DNA from: an uncultured Pelagibacteraceae bacterium
GTDB lineage: Bacteria; Pseudomonadota; Alphaproteobacteria; Pelagibacterales; Pelagibacteraceae
Assembly: GCA_902613855.1 (NCBI GenBank)
Contig: CACMIX010000002.1
Span: 123,998 to 187,997, forward strand
Reading direction: 5' to 3'
Length of the DNA: 64,000 nt
The notes beneath the pieces are model-generated. The model searched no databases. It was not told where the DNA came from and saw only the letters and a list, made by a program, of their open reading frames with translations. Every line of letters starts with the position of its first letter. Position 1 is the first letter of the stretch. The position numbers were made by a program, and so were the translations under genes. This document shows, one piece after another, positions 9,612-19,684 of this stretch.

Positions 9612-10423
9612 AAAATATTTATACATGGGCAGCTAAACCAGCTAAAAGAACTTTAACTGTTGGAGATTTAAAAACATCAAAAGGAAAAAGAAAATTTACA
9701 CAAGTTACGGCAAATAGTGTTGAGGAAGCTGAGGCAGCTGAAAAAGCAGGTTTTGATATGATTATCTCAAATGCAAAAAATGTAATTTCTGTAAGAGAAG
9801 GTTCAAAAAATTTATTTTTAACTGCAGCTTTAGGATTAAATGAATTTGTGACAGAAGAAGATATTATGCGTGGTGCATTTAAAGCATTAGAAAATGGGGC
9901 AGATGCAGTTATGACACCAAGAAGTATGTATATAGTTGAAATGCTATCTAAAGAAGATGTTCCAGTGATGGGTCATCTAGGTTTAGTACCAAGAAAGTCG
10001 ACTTGGATTGGTGGGTTGCGAGCAGTAGGTAAAACTGCAAATGAAGCGTATGAACTTTTTCAAAAGTTTAAAAGATTAGAAGAAGCTGGTGCATTTTCCG
10101 CAGAATGCGAAGTTATACCAGAAAATGTTATGGGTGAAATTTCAAAGCGTACTGACATAGTTACTGTTTCTTTGGGATCAGGAAAAAATGCTGATGTGAT
10201 GTATTTATTTATGGAAGATATTTGTGGTGATACAAAAAATCCTCCAAGACATTCCAAAGCTTATGGAAATTTATTAAAATTGAGAAATGAAATTAAAAAT
10301 GAAAGAGTAAAAGCTCTAAAAGCTTTTAAAAAAGATTCAATGAATGGAAAATTTCCAGGAAAAAATCAATCATCAAATTTAGAAAAAAAACAATTTGAGG
10401 AATTTTTAGATCAAATAAATTAG
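9608..10423 (+). CDS. Ketopantoate hydroxymethyltransferase (PanB)-superfamily protein, diverged
   Basis: VPVMGHLGLVPRKSTWIGGLRAVGKT and AECEVIPE align to PanB VPVCGHLGLTPQSVNIFGG and LECVPVE. Confidence 0.75.
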   Translation: MKNIYTWAAKPAKRTLTVGDLKTSKGKRKFTQVTANSVEEAEAAEKAGFDMIISNAKNVISVREGSKNLFLTAALGLNEFVTEEDIMRGAFKALENGADAVMTPRSMYIVEMLSKEDVPVMGHLGLVPRKSTWIGGLRAVGKTANEAYELFQKFKRLEEAGAFSAECEVIPENVMGEISKRTDIVTVSLGSGKNADVMYLFMEDICGDTKNPPRHSKAYGNLLKLRNEIKNERVKALKAFKKDSMNGKFPGKNQSSNLEKKQFEEFLDQIN

Positions 10424-11214
10424 TAAGTAGCGTTATCGTCTTTTTTTGATAAAGAGCCCTTCATTTTATCTACGGTAGATTTAGCACCAGCACTTAAAGC
10501 TCTCAAATCAGATGCTATAGTTACAAAATTAAAACCTTTTTCAATCATCTTAGTTGCATACTCTGTAGTACCGTTATGAATTCCTGCAAAAATATTATTT
10601 TTTTTCGCATGTTCCAAGATTCTTAAAATTTCAGAATAAGCTTTTGTAGATTCTGGTCTATCAAAACCAGGCTTTTCACCTATTGCTAAGCTTAAGTCTG
10701 CTGGACCAATATAAATACCATCGACACCTGGTGTAGACATAATCTCATCAAGATTTTCCAAAGATTCTTTTGTTTCTATCATCGCCAGTTTTAATATTTC
10801 TTCATTAGCATGATCTGCATAATCAGCTCCTCCATAAATTAAACCTCTTACTGGGCCAAAACTTCTATAACCATCAGGTGGATACATACATGCTTGAACA
10901 AAATTTTCTGCCTCCTTTTTATTACTCACCATTGGGCATATAATTCCATAACATCCAGCGTCTAAAATTTTCATTATTTGACCTGGTTCGTTCCAATTTA
11001 CTCTTGCTAAAGGAGTTACATCTGTTGTTGATATTGTTTGCATCATTGGTAGTGCATTACTGTAATCTACTAAACCGTGTTGCATATCCACAGTTAATGA
11101 GTCCCAACCTTGATGAGCCATTGCCTCAGCGGATGCAGTGCTAGGAATTGCACACCAACCATTAATGACGGGCTTACCGTCTTTCATCATTTGTTTAATT
11201 TTATTTTTTCTCAC
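10420..11214 (-). CDS. HpcH/HpaI family aldolase
   Basis: WDSLTVDMQHGLVDY, ICPMVSNKKEAENFVQACMYPPDGYRSFGPVRG, MIETKESLENLDEIMSTPGVDGIYIGPADLSL. Confidence 0.9.
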   Translation of the reverse strand: MRKNKIKQMMKDGKPVINGWCAIPSTASAEAMAHQGWDSLTVDMQHGLVDYSNALPMMQTISTTDVTPLARVNWNEPGQIMKILDAGCYGIICPMVSNKKEAENFVQACMYPPDGYRSFGPVRGLIYGGADYADHANEEILKLAMIETKESLENLDEIMSTPGVDGIYIGPADLSLAIGEKPGFDRPESTKAYSEILRILEHAKKNNIFAGIHNGTTEYATKMIEKGFNFVTIASDLRALSAGAKSTVDKMKGSLSKKDDNATY

Positions 11215-11216
11215 AA

Positions 11217-12659
11217 TTAGATTTTTAAACCCATGTGAGTATATTTTACATTTAAATAGTCTTTGATTGCTCCTGAGCCACCTTCACGTCCATAACCAGT
11301 TTGTTTTATTCCTCCAAATGGTGCTTCTGCAAGTGCTACCACGCCTGTATTAACTGCAACACATCCTGTTTCTAATTTTTCAGAACCTATGTGAGCTTTG
11401 TCCATTGAATTTGTATAGAGATAGCTACATAAACCTAGATCGTTATCATTAGCTCTTTCAATAACCTCATCAAAAGTTTTGAATGTTAAAATTGGAACCA
11501 ACGGACCAAAAGGCTCTTCCTTCATAATTGTATAATTATCTTTAACATCATCAAAAACCGTTGGTTCATAATAATACCCTTTATTGAAACCTGCGGGTCT
11601 TTTCCCACCCATTAAAACTTTAGCACCCTCTTTCTTTGTAGTTTCAACTAATTTTTCTATTTCTTCTAATCTCTTTGCAGTGCTTAAAGGTCCTAATTCC
11701 ACACCTTCATCCATACCATTACCAATTTTTAATTTTTTGGCCCTATCTATAAAAGCACTTACAAATTCATCTTTTCTATTTTCTTGAATATAAAATCTGT
11801 TAGGTGAAATACATACTTGGCCATTATTTCTAAATTTACCAGCAATTGCAATGTCAGCTACCTTGTTCATATCCACATCTTCACATACAATGAAAGGAGA
11901 ATGTCCACTTAGCTCCATAGTAACTCTTTGAACTTTGTCAGCAGCTTTTTTTAAAATAATTTTACCTACTCTTGTCGAACCTGTAATTGAAACTTTTTTA
12001 ATTATATCAGACTCCATTAATTCGTTAGATATTTCAGCAGGATCTCCTGATAGAAGATTTACTACTCCATCTGGCACACCAGCTTCTTTACATATATTAA
12101 CTAATTCCATTACAGCACCAGGTGTAATTACATCTGGCTTACAAATAACAGAGCAACCTGCAGCTAAAGAAGTAGAAATTTTTCTAGCAGCTAATACAAT
12201 TGGGAAATTCCAAGGAACTAAAGCAGCTACAACTCCAACTGGCTGATAATAAACATGAACTCTTGTATCTGGAAACCTACTTTGTTGTGTTTGCCCATAA
12301 ATTCTTTTAGTTTCTTCAGCATTCCATTCAAAAATGTCTGCTGCACCTCCAACTTCTCCAACAGCTTCGGCAATAGGTTTTCCTACCTCAAGTGTTAACC
12401 ATTTTGCAAGAACGTCTTTTCTTTCTCTCATTAGATCAGCAATTTTTCTAAGTATATAAGCTCTTTGCCATGGGGCAGTATTTTTCCAAATCTCTAAACC
12501 TTTCTCTGCAGCTTTGAGAGCTTTTTGAACATCTATAGAAGACGCCTTTGATGCTTTTCCAATTACTTCTTCAGTAGCTGGATTTATAACGTCATATGTT
12601 TCTTTTTTTTCAGCTTGTTGCCATTTACCATCAATGAATTGTCCAAAGTTACTATACAT
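11217..12659 (-). CDS. NAD(P)-dependent aldehyde dehydrogenase
   Basis: VPWNFPIVLAARK, VSITGSTRVGK, VTMELSGHSPF, FRNNGQVCISPNRF, EEPFGPLVPI. Confidence 0.9.
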   Translation of the reverse strand: MYSNFGQFIDGKWQQAEKKETYDVINPATEEVIGKASKASSIDVQKALKAAEKGLEIWKNTAPWQRAYILRKIADLMRERKDVLAKWLTLEVGKPIAEAVGEVGGAADIFEWNAEETKRIYGQTQQSRFPDTRVHVYYQPVGVVAALVPWNFPIVLAARKISTSLAAGCSVICKPDVITPGAVMELVNICKEAGVPDGVVNLLSGDPAEISNELMESDIIKKVSITGSTRVGKIILKKAADKVQRVTMELSGHSPFIVCEDVDMNKVADIAIAGKFRNNGQVCISPNRFYIQENRKDEFVSAFIDRAKKLKIGNGMDEGVELGPLSTAKRLEEIEKLVETTKKEGAKVLMGGKRPAGFNKGYYYEPTVFDDVKDNYTIMKEEPFGPLVPILTFKTFDEVIERANDNDLGLCSYLYTNSMDKAHIGSEKLETGCVAVNTGVVALAEAPFGGIKQTGYGREGGSGAIKDYLNVKYTHMGLKI

Positions 12660-12751
12660 AGAATTTATTTTTAAGTTTACTAATCTGGGTTTTTTAATTT
12701 ATAATTTAATTATATATAAACACTATACACAGTTAAAGACAAACTTAGATC

Positions 12752-14596
12752 ATGAAAAAAATTACTCTTACTTGTGCCCATGCAATAGTTAAATATTTAA
12801 TAGCACAAAAAATATTAATTGATGGCAAAAAAGAACCATTATTTCCTGGTGTATTTGGGATATTTGGACATGGAAATGTTGCATGTTTAGGACAAGCTTT
12901 AGAGGAAAATCAAAATGAGCTACCTACTTACAGAGGACATCATGAACAAAATATGGCTCTTACTGGAATAGGTTATGCAAGAGGAAAAAGAAGACAACAA
13001 ATTTTTGTAGCAACTTCATCAGTTGGACCTGGAGCAACAAATATGGTTACAGCTGCAGCAGTTGCAATGAGCAATAGATTACCAATTCTATTTTTACCTG
13101 GAGATACTTATGCAAATAGAATGCCAGATCCAGTTTTACAACAAGTAGAACATTTCAATAATCCTGGAATTACAGCAAACGATGCATTCAAACCAGTGAC
13201 AAGATATTTTGACAGAATAACAAGACCAGAACAAATCATTCAGTCTTTTCCTAATGCAGTTCAAACAATGTTGGATCCTGCTGATTGTGGACCAGCGTGT
13301 ATATCTTTGTGTCAAGATATTCAAGGTCAGACATTTGAATACCCTGAAGAGTTTTTTAAAGAAAGAATTCATTCAATAAGAAGGCCAAGACCAGATGATT
13401 TTCAGATAAAAGAGGCTGCTGAAAAAATCAAAAAATCAAAAAATCCAATTATCATTTCTGGCGGTGGAGTTTTTTATTCTAATGCAATAGAGGAATTAAG
13501 TAATTTTGCAATTAAACACAATATACCAGTTACTCAAACTGTAATGGGTTATTCAACAATGAAAAGAGACCATTCTCACTATGCTGGACAAATTGGAGGC
13601 TTAGGTGGAAAAAATACCAATGACCTTGCTAAAGAAACTGATCTTGCAATTGCCGTTGGAACAAAACTTGCAGATTTTACGACTGGATCTTGGGCAAATT
13701 TTGAAAATGAAAAATTTAAACTTGTTTCTATAAATGTTTCAAGATTTGATGCCAATAAACATTTAGCTCAGGCTATAGTTGGAGATGCTAAAGTTTCATT
13801 AATTGAACTTTCTAAAGCATTAGGAGATTGGAAAGTAGGAGATGAGTGGAATGAAAAATCACAAAGAAAATTAAAAATTTGGAACGAACATATAGATAAA
13901 GAAAGTGCACCAACAAATCAGGAAGTACCAAGCTATGTTCAAGTAATAGGGGCTATTTATAGAAATTCTGAACCAACAGATATTGCGGTAACTGCTGCAG
14001 GTGGTCTTGTAGGTGAGGTAGTTCAAGTTTGGCGACCTAAAGAATTAAATACACATGAAAGTGAATGGGGATTTAGCTGTATGAGTTATGAAATTTCTGG
14101 TGCTTTAGGAATTAAGATGGCTAACCCTGATAAAGAAGTAATTTCTTTTGTAGGTGATGGCTCTTATTTATTAAATAATACTGACATATACTCATCAGTA
14201 ATTACAAAAAATAAACTGATTATAATTGTTTGTGATAATGGAGGTTTCGCAGTTATTAATAGATTACAATTGTTTAAAGGTGGAAAAGAATACAATAACT
14301 TACTAAAGAGCTCAAAAACTCCTGGTTTAGTAGATGTAGATTTTGCAAAACATGCTGAAAGTATGGGGGCAAAATCTGAACATGTAACATCTATTTCTGA
14401 TTTAGAAGAAGCATTTAAAAGAGCCAAAAAATCAGAAGTAACTTATGTAATTTCAATAAAAACTCATGCTTACAAATGGGTAGAGGGTTCAGCTTTTTGG
14501 GACAGCCCAACTTTAGAAATTCCTTCAACAGATGAAAATAAAGAGGCTTTAAAACTTCACAAAGACGGTAAGTCCAAACAAAGACAAGGCATCTAG
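12752..14596 (+). CDS. iolD: 3D-(3,5/4)-trihydroxycyclohexane-1,2-dione hydrolase (IolD-like, ThDP-dependent)
   Basis: FGIFGHGNVACLGQALEE, YRGHHEQNMALTGIGYA, ThDP motif VGDGSYLLNNTDIYSSV. Confidence 0.85.
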   Translation: MKKITLTCAHAIVKYLIAQKILIDGKKEPLFPGVFGIFGHGNVACLGQALEENQNELPTYRGHHEQNMALTGIGYARGKRRQQIFVATSSVGPGATNMVTAAAVAMSNRLPILFLPGDTYANRMPDPVLQQVEHFNNPGITANDAFKPVTRYFDRITRPEQIIQSFPNAVQTMLDPADCGPACISLCQDIQGQTFEYPEEFFKERIHSIRRPRPDDFQIKEAAEKIKKSKNPIIISGGGVFYSNAIEELSNFAIKHNIPVTQTVMGYSTMKRDHSHYAGQIGGLGGKNTNDLAKETDLAIAVGTKLADFTTGSWANFENEKFKLVSINVSRFDANKHLAQAIVGDAKVSLIELSKALGDWKVGDEWNEKSQRKLKIWNEHIDKESAPTNQEVPSYVQVIGAIYRNSEPTDIAVTAAGGLVGEVVQVWRPKELNTHESEWGFSCMSYEISGALGIKMANPDKEVISFVGDGSYLLNNTDIYSSVITKNKLIIIVCDNGGFAVINRLQLFKGGKEYNNLLKSSKTPGLVDVDFAKHAESMGAKSEHVTSISDLEEAFKRAKKSEVTYVISIKTHAYKWVEGSAFWDSPTLEIPSTDENKEALKLHKDGKSKQRQGI

Positions 14597-14603
14597 TTTT
14601 TTA

Positions 14604-15758
14604 ATGAATAAAGTATTTAAGGTTGGTTTGATAGGGTGTGGACATATTGCAGAAACATATTTCAGAGGGCATCAGTATTTTAACAATTTCAAAATTATTG
14701 CTTGTGCAGATATTAATCAAAAAGCTGCAGATAAATGTGCAAAACTATATAATATTAAATCTAAAACAGTTGGAGACCTTCTTAAGGATAAGGAGATCGA
14801 AGTAATTCTAAATCTAACAATACCCCAATCTCATTACACGGTATCTAAAAGAGTTTTAAGTGCAGGCAAACATGTTTATTCAGAAAAACCTTTAGCTACA
14901 TATTTTGAAAAAGGAAAAGAACTGGTTGCTCTAGCAAAAAAAAAGAAACTTTATATTGGTAATGCTCCTGACACTTTTTTAGGTGGAGGAATTCAAAAAG
15001 CAAGAGAGTTGATAGACTCTGACTTAATCGGAGATATAAAACTTGGTAATGCAATTTTTGCCTTTCCAGGTGTAGAGTCATTTCATCCAAAACCCGAGTC
15101 TTGGTATAAAAAAGAGGGTGGGCCGGTAATTGATATGGGACCTTACTTTTTTACAACACTAGTAAATTTACTTGGACCTGCAAAACAAGTACAGGGAAGA
15201 ACATTAACAGCTTTTAAAAAAAGAATTTATGGGGCTGGACCGAAAAAAAATAAATCTTTCAAGGTTGAAACACCTACAACTTATTTAGCAACTATTCAGT
15301 TTCATACAGGAGCAATTATTCAAGTGACATTGTCATTCGACGTCGTAAATCACCAAAGAAATCACATGGAGCTTTATGGAACTAAAGGCTCAATCATAGT
15401 ACCTGATCCAAATATGTTTGGTGGGTCAGTTTATATATCAGTTACTGAGGGAGGTAGATGGGGAGAACATAAAACTGACAAAATGCATTTGGGAAAAATA
15501 AATATCACTTCATCAAGTGGTAGATCTAACGAGTCTCCTACGAACGCTAATTATAGAAGTGTTGGTTTATCTGAAATGCTTTATTCAATTCAGCAAAAAA
15601 AGAAACATAGATGCTCAGGAGAATTATCACTTCATGTTCTTGATATAATTCAATCAACAATGAAAGCAGCTACCACTGGTATACCTCAAAAAATTTTCAC
15701 TAAGTGTGAAAAGCCAAAGAAATTCAGTGAAGAGGAAGTAAAACGTATACTTATTTAA
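14604..15758 (+). CDS. Gfo/Idh/MocA family oxidoreductase
   Basis: KVGLIGCGHIAETYFRG, HVYSEKPLAT, GGPVIDMGPYFFTTLVNLLG. Confidence 0.85.
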   Translation: MNKVFKVGLIGCGHIAETYFRGHQYFNNFKIIACADINQKAADKCAKLYNIKSKTVGDLLKDKEIEVILNLTIPQSHYTVSKRVLSAGKHVYSEKPLATYFEKGKELVALAKKKKLYIGNAPDTFLGGGIQKARELIDSDLIGDIKLGNAIFAFPGVESFHPKPESWYKKEGGPVIDMGPYFFTTLVNLLGPAKQVQGRTLTAFKKRIYGAGPKKNKSFKVETPTTYLATIQFHTGAIIQVTLSFDVVNHQRNHMELYGTKGSIIVPDPNMFGGSVYISVTEGGRWGEHKTDKMHLGKINITSSSGRSNESPTNANYRSVGLSEMLYSIQQKKKHRCSGELSLHVLDIIQSTMKAATTGIPQKIFTKCEKPKKFSEEEVKRILI

Positions 15759-16781
15759 ATGGGAAAACATATTGCCATAGTTGATCCATTTCCAAGAACT
15801 CTAGAATTAATTTTTTCTAAAGATAAATTTAAAATTCTTAAATCAAGGTATGAATTACTTTATGCACCAAAAAATAAAAAAAATTTTTTTTATGAGAAAA
15901 ATATTCACAAAGCTTCATTTATTATAGGCCAACCTGATTTACCAAAAAATCTTTTAATAAAAGCAAAAAAATTGAAAGCAATTATAAATGTTGAAAGTAA
16001 TTTTATTAATAATATGGATTATCAATACTGTTTTAAAAAGGGAATTCACGTTATTGCAACTTCTCCTGTTTTTTCAAAACCAGTTGCCGAAATTGCTCTT
16101 GGAATGACCTTATCTTTGTTAAGAAATATTCATACTGCTCATTTAGATTTTATTAAAGGTAAAGAAAAATATGGATTAGAGAGTAATTTGAAAGCTTCTT
16201 TATTATCCGAAAAGAAAATTGGATTATTAGGTTTTGGAGATCTTGCTAAATCTTTGTATCCATTATTATTGCCATTCACCAAAGATATAAATGTTTATGA
16301 TCCATGGATTCCAAAAATAAAAATTAAAAAGCTAGGATTCAAAAATATGAGTTTAAATAAGATGTTTGAAAATTGTGAGATTATTTATGTACTAGCGACT
16401 GTGACTACAAAAAACAAAAACTTCATAGATAAAAAACTTTTAAATAAGATGAAACCTAATTCCTGTTTTGTATTGATGAGTCGTGCTGCGGTTGTAAATT
16501 TTAAGGATTTGATAAACACAGTGAAAAAAAGAAACATATTTGTTGCAACAGACGTTTTTCCTGAAGAACCAGTGCCAAAAAAAAGTTCTTTAAGAAAAGT
16601 AAAGAATATTTTGTTTTCTGCTCATAGAGCTGGGGCTTTAAAGTCTGCTTTTTTTAATATGGGGGAGATAGTTTTAAAAGATATGAGCTTAATTAGAAAA
16701 AATTTAAAACCTAAATTCTGCAAAACAGCAAATAAGAGGACAGTCAATCTAATAGCCTCAAAACCTGTTGCAATTAATTGA
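15759..16781 (+). CDS. D-isomer-specific 2-hydroxyacid dehydrogenase
   Basis: KIGLLGFGDLAKSLYPLL, SRAAVVNFKDLI, ATDVFPEEPVP; starts right after the upstream stop. Confidence 0.8.
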   Translation: MGKHIAIVDPFPRTLELIFSKDKFKILKSRYELLYAPKNKKNFFYEKNIHKASFIIGQPDLPKNLLIKAKKLKAIINVESNFINNMDYQYCFKKGIHVIATSPVFSKPVAEIALGMTLSLLRNIHTAHLDFIKGKEKYGLESNLKASLLSEKKIGLLGFGDLAKSLYPLLLPFTKDINVYDPWIPKIKIKKLGFKNMSLNKMFENCEIIYVLATVTTKNKNFIDKKLLNKMKPNSCFVLMSRAAVVNFKDLINTVKKRNIFVATDVFPEEPVPKKSSLRKVKNILFSAHRAGALKSAFFNMGEIVLKDMSLIRKNLKPKFCKTANKRTVNLIASKPVAIN

Positions 16782-16803
16782 TTTTTTTATAATTTCGTAA
16801 TTT

Positions 16804-17553
16804 ATGTCAACTTTCCAAAATCCACTATTAGAAGCAAAAGGAATAACTAAATATTTTGGTACAATTACTGCTTTAGAAAATGTTGATTTAAAAGTACATG
16901 CAGGAGAATGTTTAGGTGTAGTTGGAGATAATGGAGCAGGAAAATCAACCCTGATGAAAGTTTTATCAGGCTTATATAAACCTAGTTCAGGTTCATTATA
17001 TTTTCAAGGAAAAGAAGAAATTTTAGAAAGTCCAAAGGACTCACAAAACCTTGGATTAGAAATGGTTTATCAAGACCTTGCTCTAGCTGGAAATTTACCT
17101 ATTGGAGAAAATATTTTTTTAGGAAGAGAGCCAACTAAAAATATTGGTTTCTTAAAATTTTTAGATTTTAATAAAATAAAAGAATTAACAAACGCTCATT
17201 TAGGAAAACTAAAAATAAATGTTAAGAGCGCTGATCAAAAAGTCGAAGAACTTTCTGGAGGTCAAAGACAAGCTGTTGCAATTGCTAGATCAACAGCATT
17301 TAATGCTAAAGTTGTCATCATGGATGAACCAACAGCAGCTCTTGCAATTAAAGAAGTAGGAAAAGTATTAGATCTTATAAATAGCTTAAAAAAAACAGGT
17401 GTTGGGGTTATAGTTATAAGTCATAGAATGGATGACATTTTTTCAGTTTGTGATCGAGTGATGGCGCTATTTCAAGGTACAAATTTTGCAGAGTCTGAAC
17501 TCTCAAATACTTCAAGGGATGAAGTAATTGGATGGATTATGGGTAAAAAATAA
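16804..17553 (+). CDS. Sugar ABC transporter ATP-binding protein (single-domain, Rbs/Frc-type)
   Basis: Walker A GDNGAGKST, signature LSGGQRQAVAIAR, Walker B VVIMDEPTAAL. Confidence 0.9.
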   Translation: MSTFQNPLLEAKGITKYFGTITALENVDLKVHAGECLGVVGDNGAGKSTLMKVLSGLYKPSSGSLYFQGKEEILESPKDSQNLGLEMVYQDLALAGNLPIGENIFLGREPTKNIGFLKFLDFNKIKELTNAHLGKLKINVKSADQKVEELSGGQRQAVAIARSTAFNAKVVIMDEPTAALAIKEVGKVLDLINSLKKTGVGVIVISHRMDDIFSVCDRVMALFQGTNFAESELSNTSRDEVIGWIMGKK

Positions 17554-17554
17554 A

Positions 17555-18568
17555 ATGGAAGAAAAAGATAATAAAAAAGTCAGTCTATATTTAAAATTAA
17601 TGCCCTACATTGAGAAGTATGGTATCCTTTTACTACTTGTACTTATGATACTGGTAATGCATATTTTGCAGCCAGATGTCTTCTTATCATGGAGAAATGT
17701 AACTAACGTTTTCAAACAAATCTCTTGGCAGTCAATGTTAGCTTTAGGGGTGTTCATGGTCATAGTAACTGCTGGTATAGATCTTTCTGTCGGCTCAATA
17801 ATGATGTTGTCACTCATGGTTTTAGCAATAGTTGCAAAAGCAGGAGCACCGTGGTTTATAGTTGTTATAACTCCTCTGATAGCAGGTTTCTTGTGTGGAT
17901 TGTTTAATGGAGCAGGAATTACTTTATTGAGGATGCCCCATCCATTTATAATGACCTTAGGAACACTTTATATTTTTAGAGGGACAGGAAACCTTATATC
18001 TGGTGGAACACCAATTAGTGGTTTCACAGATGAAGTTAGATATCTGGGACATGGTAGAATTGATTTAACGTGGCTTGGATTAGAAAAGTCACAGTATCTA
18101 CCTGTTAGTTTAGTTTTAATTGCAGTTGTGTATGTTATTTTTTGGTTTTTTCTTAATCACAGCAGAACAGGAAAATGGATTTATGCCATAGGTGGAAATC
18201 CAAGTGCTGCTAGAGCATCAGGTATAAATGTAAATAAAATTTTAATCATAGTATATTCACTTTGTGGTTTCTTATCTGGTATTGGAGCATTAATTTTAGC
18301 AGGAAGAACTGACTCTGGTTATCCAAATGCAGGTTTACAATCCGAATTAGATGCTATTGCAGCATGTATTATAGGTGGTGCAAGTTTTTTTGGTGGAAGA
18401 GGAACGGTATTAGGAGTTTTTGCTGGTGTAATGATTATGGGTATTTTGAGAAATGGACTTAATCTAATGGATGTTAGCTCATTTTGGCAACAGGTTTTAA
18501 TTGGGTCAATTATTGTTATAGCTGTTTATATAGATGTCCTTAGAAGAGACCTTGGAACTAGAAAATAA
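17555..18568 (+). CDS. Sugar ABC transporter permease (RbsC-like)
   Basis: ITAGIDLSVGSIMMLSLM, GGNPSAARASGINVNK, multiple TM segments; start refined from 17528 to ATG 17555. Confidence 0.9.
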   Translation: MEEKDNKKVSLYLKLMPYIEKYGILLLLVLMILVMHILQPDVFLSWRNVTNVFKQISWQSMLALGVFMVIVTAGIDLSVGSIMMLSLMVLAIVAKAGAPWFIVVITPLIAGFLCGLFNGAGITLLRMPHPFIMTLGTLYIFRGTGNLISGGTPISGFTDEVRYLGHGRIDLTWLGLEKSQYLPVSLVLIAVVYVIFWFFLNHSRTGKWIYAIGGNPSAARASGINVNKILIIVYSLCGFLSGIGALILAGRTDSGYPNAGLQSELDAIAACIIGGASFFGGRGTVLGVFAGVMIMGILRNGLNLMDVSSFWQQVLIGSIIVIAVYIDVLRRDLGTRK

Positions 18569-18678
18569 TTATAGTTCGTTTTACACGTAAAAGTTGTTTT
18601 GACTTTATAAACAGTTGAATTTTTTCCAAAATTTTTATTTAATTTAGGTTATTCAAATAACAATAGGGGAATAAATAA

Positions 18679-19611
18679 ATGAAAAACTTAACAAAAAAAA
18701 TTGTTGTTCTTTTTACAGCAATATTTTTATCAATTAGTTTAGGTTCAGTTTCTTTTGCTGATGGACATGGTAAAAAAATCTTGTTTAGCATCAAAGGTCC
18801 TGGATCTGGAAATCCTTTCTGGGCATCTGTAACAAAAGGTGCTGAGGAAGAAGCTAAAAAATTAGGAGTTAAATTAATTTTAATTGCACCTCCTCAAGAA
18901 GGTGATGTTCAGGCACAAATAAATCAAGTTGAGGACCAACTTGCTAAAGGTGTTGATGCTCTAGCACTAGCGCCAGGAGATCCAAATGCTTTTGCACCAA
19001 TTGTTGATGATGCAATTAAAAGTGGAGTTCCAGTTGTATTTGTTGACACCAAAGGAATTAACGAAGGTGTAACATTTATTGGAACTAATAATATGAATGG
19101 TGCAGAGTTAGCTGCAAAATTTATATGTGATAAAACTCCAAAAGGTTCAGATGTTGCAATCTTAACTGGTATCGAGTCTCAGTCGACTGCGTTACTTAGA
19201 AGAGATGGTGCAATTAAAGGATTTAAAAATTGTGGTTTAAACATTGTTGCAACCCAAACTGCAGAATGGGATACAGCAAAAGGTAGATCAGTAACAGAAT
19301 CTATAATTTTGAAAAATCCTAACATCAAAGCAATATTTGCTTCTAATGACAACATGGGACTTGGTGCTATGCAAGCTCTTAAAGATGCAGATATGAATGA
19401 TGTAGTAGTTGTTGGATTTGATGCAACTCCAGATGCAGCTACGAGTATCCTTAAAGGTGAAATGACAGCAACAATTGCTCAGTTCTCTTATAACATGGGT
19501 GCTTATGGTGTTAAATATGCACTTGAGTTAGCTAATGGTGGAAGTATTGATATAAATATTGATACAGGTACACAATTAGTAACAACAGAAAACGCTAAAG
19601 ATTTTAAATAA
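18679..19611 (+). CDS. Sugar ABC transporter periplasmic binding protein (RbsB-like)
   Basis: Signal peptide; GSGNPFWASVTKGAEEEAKKLGVKL, VVVGFDATPDAATSILKGEMTATIAQ. Confidence 0.9.
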   Translation: MKNLTKKIVVLFTAIFLSISLGSVSFADGHGKKILFSIKGPGSGNPFWASVTKGAEEEAKKLGVKLILIAPPQEGDVQAQINQVEDQLAKGVDALALAPGDPNAFAPIVDDAIKSGVPVVFVDTKGINEGVTFIGTNNMNGAELAAKFICDKTPKGSDVAILTGIESQSTALLRRDGAIKGFKNCGLNIVATQTAEWDTAKGRSVTESIILKNPNIKAIFASNDNMGLGAMQALKDADMNDVVVVGFDATPDAATSILKGEMTATIAQFSYNMGAYGVKYALELANGGSIDINIDTGTQLVTTENAKDFK

Positions 19612-19632
19612 TCTTTAGAAATAATCAGAATT

Positions 19633-19667
19633 AAAGGGTGGAATTTTTATTCCACCCTTTTTTTTTA
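19633..19667 (+). terminator. Rho-independent terminator after the RbsB-like gene
   Basis: AAAGGGTGGAA-loop-TTCCACCCTTT followed by a T-run. Confidence 0.9.
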
Positions 19668-19684
19668 TGTAATATAATAATTAG

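Noticed and set aside
11584-12246. Plus-strand ORFs opposite the aldehyde dehydrogenase
   Set aside because: Antisense to strongly conserved ALDH motifs; no independent support
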